Shown one piece after another: positions 38,440 to 46,532 of a stretch of DNA of 64,000 bases. The stretch is from Pycnococcus provasolii (lineage: Eukaryota > Chlorophyta > Pseudoscourfieldiophyceae > Pseudoscourfieldiales > Pycnococcaceae). Below the pieces are notes generated by a model. It was not told the origin of the DNA, did no database searches, and saw only the letters and a list, made by a program, of their open reading frames with translations. The stretch lies in the NCBI GenBank assembly GCA_938743325.2, contig OW568890.1, positions 372,001 through 436,000 on the forward strand, in the 5' to 3' direction. A program made the translations under genes and the position numbers. Each line of letters begins with the position of its first letter. Positions within the stretch are counted from its first letter, which is position 1.

Positions 38440-39681
38440 ATGATGTCGAATATGTCCGCTCACAGTAGTCACCGCAGCTCTGTATGTGTGAATAAGACTT
38501 CTTCTCGTGCTCCTTCTTCTTGTCGTCGTCATGGTCATGGTCGTCGTTCTGTTAATGCGTCTGCAACGTTATTGTCGTGCTCTAGTGGATCGCCGTTTTT
38601 ATCGGAGTCGCAAAAAGCCGCGTTACATGAAACGGCGTTGTTAATTGCTCGTCCGGGAAAAGGAATCTCGGCTTGTGACGAAGGACCGGGAACCGTGGGA
38701 AGCCGATTTGAAGACGTGGGTGTTGCCAACTCCGAAGAAACGCGACGCGTATACCGACAAATGCTATTCACGCCGCGCGCGGCGGACTACCTCTCCGCAG
38801 TCATCCTCGACCCGGAGACACTCTACCAGAAAAATGATGATGGGGAGGCTTTCCCAGCCGCGCTCAGCGCAATGGGTGTCGTGCCCGGCGTCAAGCCGCA
38901 CCTCAAGGTGTACGAACTGCCCGGACAGAACGGAAACACCGTCATGCAGGGACTCGACAGCCTTGCGGCGAGGTGCAAGGAGTACTACAACGCAGGAGCG
39001 AGGTTCGCCAAGTGGCGATCGCCCATCAACATCGACGTCAGCAACGGCCAGCCGAGCCAACTCATCATCGACACAAATATGCTCGACCTCGCGCGATATG
39101 CGCTCATCTGCCAAAGCGAGGGACTGTGCCCGATCGTCGAGCCGGATATCAGCCTCAAGGGAGACCACACGCTCGAGGACGCCGTCGCCATCAACATCAA
39201 GGTGCAGAGCGCACTCTACCACGCCATGCTCGAGCACGGTGTCTACATGGAGGGAACGACGCTCAAGCCGAACATCGTCAACCCGGGCAAGAGCTGCGCG
39301 ACGAGCTACAGCGTCGAGGAAATCGCGCAGGCGAACCTCGACGTGTTCGCGCGGTGCTTCCCGACCGCTATGCCTGGCGCCAACTACCTGAGCGGCGGAC
39401 AGTCGCTCGAGGATGCCGCGGCGAGGCTGAGCATGATCAACAAGATGAAGCAGCCAAACCACCCGTGGAATATCAGCTTTAGCTGGTCCGCGGCGATCCA
39501 ACTCCCGATCTTGGACTTGTGCAAGGGCAAGGGTGGTGAGCTGCCGCTGGAGGAGATGGAGCAGCTCTACATTGACGAGCTGAAGATTGCAAGCGACGCG
39601 TCGCTGGGCCAGTACGAGCCGCCCGCTGGCGCGAGCGACGGCGCGCACGTAGGCGTGCGCGAGAAGGCGACGGTGGCGTAA
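38440..39681 (+). CDS. FBA: class I fructose-bisphosphate aldolase, probable plastid form
   Basis: The enzyme cleaves or forms fructose-1,6-bisphosphate in glycolysis and the Calvin cycle. The 413-aa product starts with a Ser/Arg/His-rich leader of about 50 residues, including HRSSVCVNKTSSRAPSSCRR, suited to plastid import. The class I barrel follows: GISACDEGPGTVGSRFEDVG, ARFAKWRSPINIDV (Lys-Trp-Arg), CPIVEPDISLKGDH, and GTTLKPNIVNPGKSC with the Schiff-base Lys. It continues YLSGGQSLEDA and SFSWSAAIQLPILDL. DEGPGTVG replaces the ADESTGTIG of animal and higher-plant forms, resembling some algal and cyanobacterial class I enzymes. The C-terminal Tyr of animal aldolases is absent. No intron is present. 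Confidence 0.93.
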   Translation: MMSNMSAHSSHRSSVCVNKTSSRAPSSCRRHGHGRRSVNASATLLSCSSGSPFLSESQKAALHETALLIARPGKGISACDEGPGTVGSRFEDVGVANSEETRRVYRQMLFTPRAADYLSAVILDPETLYQKNDDGEAFPAALSAMGVVPGVKPHLKVYELPGQNGNTVMQGLDSLAARCKEYYNAGARFAKWRSPINIDVSNGQPSQLIIDTNMLDLARYALICQSEGLCPIVEPDISLKGDHTLEDAVAINIKVQSALYHAMLEHGVYMEGTTLKPNIVNPGKSCATSYSVEEIAQANLDVFARCFPTAMPGANYLSGGQSLEDAAARLSMINKMKQPNHPWNISFSWSAAIQLPILDLCKGKGGELPLEEMEQLYIDELKIASDASLGQYEPPAGASDGAHVGVREKATVA

Positions 39682-39897
39682 GGGAACAAGAGTAACAAAC
39701 CCCCAACTCCCCGAACGCGGATTTGCGGCCGCATTCTCCCATTCTCCCCCCCGCTAAACGTATGGCGTTTTCGTGGTTCTCCCTTACACCACCTGCGTGC
39801 GTGCACGGCGTGCTCGCGTGCTCGAATGGAGGGACGTTGAATAAAAGGTAAAGTACATTCCATTACTAAATGAGCGATCGATCTCAGGAAGCAAACT

Positions 39898-41400
39898 TCA
39901 GCGCCGTCTTCGCCGTCTCCTCGTGGACGGACTCCTCAATTTGATCGGGTAGCGTTGCGCCAAAAATTCAAACACGTGCTGCGTGAGCTCGAAATTGTGG
40001 ACATTCGTTTGACCCGTCACCGAATCGAAGTAGTGATACTTCGTCTCATTCGGACGTCTCGTCGTGTAGTGGTAACTCTCGAAGCCGTACATAGTGATCT
40101 CGTTGCATACCTGGCTCGCCATGACGAGAGCGAACCAACCGGAATTAGGCTTGCACACTGTCGTGTCGCACTTCACCTTTGGGTTGCGGCAGCGTGCGCT
40201 GTTGCCCTCGAATCCGCGTGTGATTGCCTTGCACGATGTCGCAAGCTTGCCAAACATGCTAGCGAGCTGACGCCACAGACTCTCGGCATGTAGTCCGAGG
40301 TCTGGCGCGAGAATGATGGTGTAGTTGGGAGGAAAGCGTGTGAGCAGGTTGCGGTAGATGTAGAAGTACGGCCGCCAGTTATGGCTTTCGAATATGACGA
40401 GGCTCGAGTTTGCGCCGTCACGGAGTACACGCTTGCCTGCGACGCGAACGATGTTCGGGCGATTGCACACGTCGAATGTCGTCTTCTTACCCACGTCCGC
40501 CTCGAACTTGTTCACGGGCGCGTAGTTGATTCGAAATACGGCGTCCATTCTGTCGATTTCGGCGCCGTATCCGGAGCCCGAGAGGCTTCCTGAGTTGCCG
40601 ACGATGGCGCATCGCGCGAACGACCAGTCGGCGTCCTTCGGAGGCAGCATGGGTATGATGATGGGTGGGAACCGCAGCTTTTCCGGCCTGTCCCAGCTCA
40701 TTCCGTCTGGTGCGAGGCTGGGGTACTCCAGGTAAGCCGTCACCTTCCCCGACGACGCGCCAGGTTCGTCGGCACGCGCGCCGTCTTCCTCGAACGTTGC
40801 CTGGCTGAGCAGTAAGTGCGTTCGGTCGAGCAAATACAGCTGCGCGGTTCCGTCGATCGTGCTCGATCCGACCCCTCCTGGCGTGCCAGACACCTCCGGC
40901 TCGAACCGGAACGTGTACGTCATGTTTTCCCTTTCTATTGCGCTGTCGTCGTAGTCGACGGCGTCCGGATCCGAGTACTGGCTTTCCGGCAGTTTCGACT
41001 TGGCAACATGCGTTCTCTTCAGGGTATCACGCGTATTTTTGCGAAACACGTCCTTGAGCGAAAGACGCCCTCTACTCCCAACGCCACGAGTCTTGGCAAC
41101 ACGCAGATCGTCACCATCACTGAAATCCTCCCCCGAGGCCAAGCCAGAGGCGGAGGCGGAGGAGTCTTCTTCTGCAAGGTACTGCGAGTACAGCTGGTAC
41201 ATGAGAGTTAGGACTAATAACAGAATCAGAGGGTTGCGCGTCAAGCTGCCAATGAGTCCAACACCAACACCGCCTTGGCCAAGGCGGACAAGGCCGAGGA
41301 GGTGCCCTGCATGCCCCGCGTGCGACGTGGATCCCAAAGTGGAGTGGCCCTTGAGACCGTGAGGTTTCAACATCAGTGATGGCTTGGCGGCCATCACCAT
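39898..41400 (-). CDS. GT29 sialyltransferase-like type II membrane protein
   Basis: The 500-aa product fits the eukaryotic sialyltransferase family GT29, Golgi enzymes that use CMP-sialic acid (plants and algae have homologues of uncertain donor). A Gly-rich cytosolic tail and a transmembrane anchor (NPLILLLVLTLMYQLYSQYL) start the protein, then an acidic stem. The catalytic part has the L motif CAIVGNSGSLSGSGYGAEID with MDAVFRINYAPV, the S motif KPNSGWFALVMASQ with NEITMYGFE, and motif III HYFD. The VS motif is HNFELTQHVFEFL. The paired Cys of the L and S motifs (CAIVGN, VCNEI) are present. It ends with an Arg-rich tail. The start at 41400 is an ATG; the base before belongs to a non-ATG extension. 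Donor sugar is unproven. Confidence 0.85.
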   Translation of the reverse strand: MVMAAKPSLMLKPHGLKGHSTLGSTSHAGHAGHLLGLVRLGQGGVGVGLIGSLTRNPLILLLVLTLMYQLYSQYLAEEDSSASASGLASGEDFSDGDDLRVAKTRGVGSRGRLSLKDVFRKNTRDTLKRTHVAKSKLPESQYSDPDAVDYDDSAIERENMTYTFRFEPEVSGTPGGVGSSTIDGTAQLYLLDRTHLLLSQATFEEDGARADEPGASSGKVTAYLEYPSLAPDGMSWDRPEKLRFPPIIIPMLPPKDADWSFARCAIVGNSGSLSGSGYGAEIDRMDAVFRINYAPVNKFEADVGKKTTFDVCNRPNIVRVAGKRVLRDGANSSLVIFESHNWRPYFYIYRNLLTRFPPNYTIILAPDLGLHAESLWRQLASMFGKLATSCKAITRGFEGNSARCRNPKVKCDTTVCKPNSGWFALVMASQVCNEITMYGFESYHYTTRRPNETKYHYFDSVTGQTNVHNFELTQHVFEFLAQRYPIKLRSPSTRRRRRRR

Positions 41401-42429
41401 CACGCACGCGAATGCGAATGATGTTTCACAGTTTCTTCCCTTCCAATTCCCTCCCTTCCCTTCCCGCGCGGCTTGGTGGGGACACGACCGGGATACGCGC
41501 TTGGTCGCCTTGTTGGCCTGGCCTCCCCGGGGCTCAGGCCAAGGTTACTCTAGGGTAGGCTTGCGTTGTGACAAATGGCATAACTTTGGCTTCTAAATAT
41601 AAAAGCAACGAAGTGGCGTTTGCGCCGGCGCACGATGGCGCGAACGCACATCGGCCGGGTGAACCACGTCCCACTCACGCCGGGCTAGTGGAGGACCGGC
41701 GGGACCGCCGTGGCGTCTTTTAGTCGAACAAGACCTTGGCCACGCACGAGTTGTGTTGGGATTTCTATGACAACTTCGTCCTTGACGGACGAACATTTAC
41801 CGCGCATTGGCGAGCGCAAAAGATGAAGATGGAAAAGTTGGGCTTTGAATTCGTGGCAAGAAGCACGTATCGGGAATCTCTACATTTGAGGGACCGAACA
41901 GCATCGCAGCGGCGTGCCGCGCCGCGTGGATGGCGATCCGCAAAGACATGGGCACAAAGGGGTGCCAGGTCTGCGGCGAGTCGAAGCATGAGGTGCTCGA
42001 GTGCGAGCACGTAGGACGCAAGGGAAAGCCAGAGGCGGGAGATGATGAAATCATTCATGGAACTTTCAAATCTCAGTCGCGCGCGACATTTATTTATGTT
42101 GAAGGGGAACGCGATTACGCACCGGTGTTTGCTCAAGGGGCCGACTTGGGCGAAAGATATGTGACAAGGCGTTCGGACTTCGGAGAACGTTATGCCAATG
42201 TACGCCGACGCGTTGCGCGACACGACACGCGCGGCTGATACCGTTCCTGAAAACACAAAACAACCAAAGCTCCACAAACCTAGGGTACCTTCATGAAGAT
42301 GAGCGCGGCGGCGCCCGGGCCCTTTTTTTTCGGGGACCCATTTCGGGGGGATGGATGTGACAGTTGTTTCTCCCCATTTTCCCTTTTTTCATTTTCAGAA
42401 TTCGCGGAAGGAAGTTTTACGTTTTGTTT
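41401..42429. other. intergenic region holding a gene relic
   Basis: In 1029 bp between the sialyltransferase-like gene and DBR1 the only coding-like material is the relic listed at 41724-42238. Left of it (41401-41720) are C/G-rich motifs including CACGCCGGGCTAG. Right of it (42290-42429) is the T-rich leader of DBR1. Confidence 0.35.
41724..42238 (+). pseudogene. relic of an unidentified gene with a CxxC...CxH metal-binding cluster
   Basis: Two protein-like stretches in different frames lie next to each other: THELCWDFYDNFVLDGRTF with EKLGFEFVARSTY, and RAAWMAIRKDMGTKGCQVCG with SKHEVLECEHVGRKGK. The second resembles the metal-binding start of an HNH-like or zinc-ribbon module (CxxC then CEH). 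The last open frame is 41930-42238 (102 aa). The piece looks broken, and no full-length gene was recognised. Its origin is unknown. Confidence 0.4.
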
Positions 42430-44256
42430 ATGGTTCGCGTCGCCGTCTTGGGTTGTCTGCACGGCGCGCTCGAGGATGCGTACCGTACCATCCTCATGAT
42501 AAACTCCTCAGCTGAGTCTTCACCTCTTGACTCGTCAGCCGCCGCGGCGAAATCAAAGCCTGCTGCTTCTAGTGCCGACGTTTCTGCGCCTTCTTCTGCA
42601 TCTGCGCCTTCTTCGGCATCTGCGCCTACAAGTGCCGACGGTGCTGGCGCTTCTGCGCCTTCTGCTGCACATGCGCCTTCTGGTGGTGGTGGTGCGCCGG
42701 AAGAACCTTCTGGTTCTCCTGCGTCTCAGAGACACGCCTCTGCGGAACCTTCTGATGCAAACGACGCGGCGAAGATCTTCGTCGGCGGACTCGCGCAGAC
42801 AACCACGCCCTATGCCCTTAGACAACACTTCGCGCAGTTTGGAGACGTACAAAACTGCCACATTCCCACGGACAAGTACACGCAACGCCCGCGGGGATTC
42901 GGCTTTGTCACATTCGCAGAACCAAGTGCCGTCGACGCTTTGCTCGCGGATGGGGACAAGCAAAACATCCATGGGAACGTCGTGGACGTGAGGCGCGCCA
43001 CGGGGACACAGTCAGAACCAACAGAACGTTCAACCGAACCTGTGGAACTGCTACTCGTGTGCGGCGACTTTCAGGCGCTACGCAACGTTGGGCCCTCTGC
43101 TGTCACCACCGTCGAGGCCCTGACGCGAGACATCGACGCAATCAACATCAAGCCAAAGTACAAAATCGAGGCGATTGAGAAGGACTTTCACGCGTACCAC
43201 ACCGGAAAGAAGGTTGCGCCGGTAATGACAATTTTCGTGGGTGGCAACCATGAGGCATCCAACCACCTCGCGGAAATCAAGTACGGTGGGTGGGTGGCGC
43301 CGAACATCTACTTCTTGGGATATGCGGGCGTCGTAAGGTACAAAGGCCTGCGCATTGCGGGCATCTCAGGCATATACAAATCGCAGGACTACACGCGAGG
43401 ACGGTACGAAACGCCGCCGTACGACGATGACAGCATACGCTCAACGTATCACACGCGAAGGTTCGACGTGTTCCGTCTCAAGCAGGTCAATGCGAGAAAC
43501 GGACTTCGAACGGAGAAGGTTCAGCCACAGAAGGGCGTTGACATTTTTCTCTCGCACGACTGGCCAAGCGGAATCTGGAACCATGGTGACTACGCCAGGC
43601 TTGTGCGAAGCAAGCCATTCCTGCAGGATGACATGCGCTCCGGCCGCCTAGGATCTCCGCCACTCTGGGACATTCTGCACACACTCAAGCCTGCGTACTG
43701 GTTTGCAGCGCATCTCCACTGCAAGTTTGCCGCCATCGTGCCACACGTGGAAGGCACCACCAACACGCGGTTCCTGGCGTTGGACAAGTGCCTTCCAAGG
43801 CGCGACTTCATGCAAATTCTAGACATCGAACCAGAAGGCGGCGTCACGGAGGAGGCAGCAAACGACAGTAGCCTGCAATACGACCTTGAATGGCTTAGCA
43901 TTGTAAGAGGGTGCGAATCACTCGACAGCACGACCCGTGGCGAGCACGTTCTCCCAAATGATGGCAACACACGCTCTGGACCATCCGATACCGACGACGC
44001 TCATGTGGTTGCTCACTTCGAAGCGAATGGCCGCGACATGAGAATTCCGCCCATGCCGGATGATCCTACAGCACGACTTGCGACCGAGCAATCGCGCGCA
44101 TTCCTTGGAGGGATCCTCGGTATCGGTAGCGTGCGTCAGACGGCGGCGGCAGCAGATGCGAACGAAATCGACTTGTTAGATGATGATGGTGGTGGTGGCG
44201 AAGATGATGCTGACGATGACAACGAGATTCCTCTCGACGACGACGACGACATGTAA
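42430..44256 (+). CDS. DBR1: lariat debranching enzyme DBR1 with an inserted RRM
   Basis: DBR1 opens the 2'-5' bond of intron lariats in the nucleus. This 608-aa protein begins like DBR1 (MVRVAVLGCLHGALEDAYRT; Cys9 and His11 are metal ligands). It resumes at about residue 205 with VELLLVCGDFQALRN, TIFVGGNHEASNHL, YGGWVAPNIYFLGYAGVVRY, IFLSHDWPSGIW and FAAHLHCKFAA, so all expected ligands are present. Between them lie about 180 residues where DBR1 normally has 10-15: a Ser/Ala/Pro-rich spacer and a complete RNA-recognition motif (AKIFVGGL and RGFGFVTF). An acidic Asp-rich tail ends the protein. The ATG at 42430 matches the DBR1 start exactly. TGTAA motifs follow the stop (44252 onward). Confidence 0.93.
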   Translation: MVRVAVLGCLHGALEDAYRTILMINSSAESSPLDSSAAAAKSKPAASSADVSAPSSASAPSSASAPTSADGAGASAPSAAHAPSGGGGAPEEPSGSPASQRHASAEPSDANDAAKIFVGGLAQTTTPYALRQHFAQFGDVQNCHIPTDKYTQRPRGFGFVTFAEPSAVDALLADGDKQNIHGNVVDVRRATGTQSEPTERSTEPVELLLVCGDFQALRNVGPSAVTTVEALTRDIDAINIKPKYKIEAIEKDFHAYHTGKKVAPVMTIFVGGNHEASNHLAEIKYGGWVAPNIYFLGYAGVVRYKGLRIAGISGIYKSQDYTRGRYETPPYDDDSIRSTYHTRRFDVFRLKQVNARNGLRTEKVQPQKGVDIFLSHDWPSGIWNHGDYARLVRSKPFLQDDMRSGRLGSPPLWDILHTLKPAYWFAAHLHCKFAAIVPHVEGTTNTRFLALDKCLPRRDFMQILDIEPEGGVTEEAANDSSLQYDLEWLSIVRGCESLDSTTRGEHVLPNDGNTRSGPSDTDDAHVVAHFEANGRDMRIPPMPDDPTARLATEQSRAFLGGILGIGSVRQTAAAADANEIDLLDDDGGGGEDDADDDNEIPLDDDDDM

Positions 44257-44381
44257 GAGCCGATATTATGACTGAGTAAGTTTGTAAGTTGTAAAAGTTC
44301 CTGTAATAATTACAATTACTTCAAATCCACAATATACACACAAGTCCCGTGGGCTTCTCGCATGCGCATGATTCGTATGCG

Positions 44382-46532
44382 CTAGATACTATTATTTAGC
44401 AGTTCCAAGACGGAACTCCCTCCGTGCACAATAGGGTCCTTATTCGTAGCCATCTCTTCCGAAGGCAGAGTTTGGAGATCATCGATGCGTAACGTCGAAG
44501 GAGTTTCTGCTCCATATGCGGGAGGAGAAACGTTCTGTTCCTTCGCATGGGAGACTCCTTCGATGGATCCCATCGCCATCGGCTGTGACTGGCTCTGCGA
44601 CGCCGCCGTAGCTCGCGGTGCGTTTGCATCCACCATCGACCCACCATTAGGAATTGAAATCGGGGGTAGCGTATTTTTCCCAGGATTGAGGGTGGCATTT
44701 GCCGTGCCCGAAAGTGCAGACGACGTCGGTAGTGGGCTAGCCGATTTCTCATTTGGCACTTTCTTGCGTCGGCGTTTTTCACAAGCGAGTATCAAGTCGT
44801 CGATACGAAATAGCACAGATTCCGCCGATAACGAATTACTTGCCGAATGCGAAACCTCTAAGGTTAGCTGAGCTAGCATGGTTTCATGGAAGTAGTTCAG
44901 CGTTGAGGCGACTTCGACGTTCCCGGTTGCCTCAATTGCAGCCAATAGCTCGCCGAATGTACACATTCCCATCGTGTGAGCAAGTCCGACGGGAACCGTG
45001 CGTGTCTGGAAGATATTGGATCTTTGCCTGTGGACCGATCCTTCGATATCAGACTCCGTATCTGAGGAATCAATCAAGCTGGCCATCGATTCGCCGTACC
45101 GAGGTAAGTCTTTCTGAGAGCCCTCCCGGCTACTGTTCATGGCTTCGAACGATATATTGCGCGCCATGCCAGGAAGCATTGCGCCGTTGCGCGAACCTTC
45201 GAGACTTGGCAGTGCGCCGTTGCGCGAACCTTCGAGACTTGGCAGTGCGCCGTTGCGCGAACCTTCGAGATTTTGCAAGCTGATTGTGGATCCCTCTCGT
45301 GAGAATGCACCGCCTTTACGCATCGACCCTCCATCACCAGCCTCACCGGCAGCCTGCAGGAGAGCGAAAGCAGAGGATCCGCCTGCTACAGAAAAGTCTC
45401 CGTGAACTGATTTTTCGCTCACCATGCTCAGCCATTGGCGCATCACGGCGATTTGCCCGCCGTTCATGTGTATGGCCATCTCGTGTACGCATTTGCGCGT
45501 TAGCTTGGTCTGCGCATGAATGGCCGCGAACGCAGGCATTCGCTTCGTCAGCACGTGCGGATCGTTGAGTGCCTGAGAGCTCAGCGACTTCACCAGCGCT
45601 TGCTTGCCGCCAGAACGCAGAAATCGGTGCCTTCGACACTGAGACGCATTCATGCGCTTGGTCGGATCGAGTCGTATTAGCTTTGCGATGAAGTCGCGCA
45701 TGTCGTTGCCAAACTTGTCCGGGATCGGGTAGTACTCGCCGCGAAGCGCCTGGTGAATGCCGTGCACGTTGTGCGAGAAGGGCATTTCGCCGGTGAGTAT
45801 GAGGTACGCGAACACGCCGACGCCCCACATGTCCGCCTGCTGCCCGTACTCGAGGCTCTTCTCCACCTCGGGCGCCTGGAAGAAGGTGGAGCCGAGCTGC
45901 GGCACATTTCCGAGCGAGTCGCAGCGTTCGAGAGGAAGCGCGGAGCCGAAGTCGATGATCTTCAGCATGTACTCGCCGTCGTCTTCGACGCTCACCATGG
46001 TGTTCTCTGGGTGAAGGTCGCGGTAGATGACACCCTTGGAGTGCATGTACGCGACTGCGTCGACGAGCTGCAGCACGAGCTTGTGTCGAAGCTGCGCCTG
46101 CTTGGCAGCGTCTTTTGGCATTTCCGTCGCGAGCAGTCGTGTGAGGCGTGGTCCGTTCAGGCACTCCATGACGACGTGAACTTGCGTCTTGGTCTTGTCG
46201 TAGAAGGCGTCGATCATCTTGACGATGTTCGGGTGTGCCATCCGCTTCAAGCACGTCACCTCGTTGGCAACGGACACGCGTGCGAGCACGCTTGCGAACA
46301 TGCCAACTTGCAGCGTTTTGACGGCGACCTTTGTGTTGTCTGCGATTCGCGTTCCCAAGAACACTGTTCCCTGCGCCCCTTTTCCCACTTTCTCGCCGAT
46401 CGTGTATTTGTCTTGCAGGTGTCCGTTCGCGGCGAGCGCCTCAAACACGCTTCGCGGATCGTTGGAGTTTGGCGAGTCAGGCGCGTATGCCGCCGCCGCC
46501 GACGCCGACGTTGATGAAATACACGCGCCCAT
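44382..46532 (-). CDS. N-myristoylated CDPK-like kinase without EF hands, altered catalytic loop
   Basis: The 716-aa protein starts MGACISSTSA, a strong N-myristoylation and acylation signal, so membrane attachment is likely. The kinase domain (about 43-310) has a Gly-rich loop GKGAQGTVF, the ATP-binding Lys72 in VAVKTL, DFG (Asp194) and QAPEV. The catalytic loop reads YRDLHPEN instead of HRDLKPEN: Asp172 is kept, while the His and the Lys are replaced by Tyr and His. The long tail shows no EF-hand loops, unlike true calcium-dependent kinases. It does show helical stretches, an 11-residue repeat (LEGSRNGALPS, three times) and phosphorylatable Ser-rich regions. Catalytic activity may be weak or absent. 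The ATG at 46532 is chosen for the myristoylation motif. Confidence 0.85.
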   Translation of the reverse strand: MGACISSTSASAAAAYAPDSPNSNDPRSVFEALAANGHLQDKYTIGEKVGKGAQGTVFLGTRIADNTKVAVKTLQVGMFASVLARVSVANEVTCLKRMAHPNIVKMIDAFYDKTKTQVHVVMECLNGPRLTRLLATEMPKDAAKQAQLRHKLVLQLVDAVAYMHSKGVIYRDLHPENTMVSVEDDGEYMLKIIDFGSALPLERCDSLGNVPQLGSTFFQAPEVEKSLEYGQQADMWGVGVFAYLILTGEMPFSHNVHGIHQALRGEYYPIPDKFGNDMRDFIAKLIRLDPTKRMNASQCRRHRFLRSGGKQALVKSLSSQALNDPHVLTKRMPAFAAIHAQTKLTRKCVHEMAIHMNGGQIAVMRQWLSMVSEKSVHGDFSVAGGSSAFALLQAAGEAGDGGSMRKGGAFSREGSTISLQNLEGSRNGALPSLEGSRNGALPSLEGSRNGAMLPGMARNISFEAMNSSREGSQKDLPRYGESMASLIDSSDTESDIEGSVHRQRSNIFQTRTVPVGLAHTMGMCTFGELLAAIEATGNVEVASTLNYFHETMLAQLTLEVSHSASNSLSAESVLFRIDDLILACEKRRRKKVPNEKSASPLPTSSALSGTANATLNPGKNTLPPISIPNGGSMVDANAPRATAASQSQSQPMAMGSIEGVSHAKEQNVSPPAYGAETPSTLRIDDLQTLPSEEMATNKDPIVHGGSSVLELLNNSI
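45178..45272 (-). repeat. 33-bp tandem repeat in kinase tail
   Basis: Three near-identical 33-bp units encode the 11-residue repeat LEGSRNGALPS in the C-terminal tail of the kinase. Unit identity is nearly perfect, indicating recent expansion. Confidence 0.85.

Noticed and set aside
38764-39648. 294-aa open frame on the minus strand
   Set aside because: Antisense shadow of the aldolase gene with no recognisable domain.
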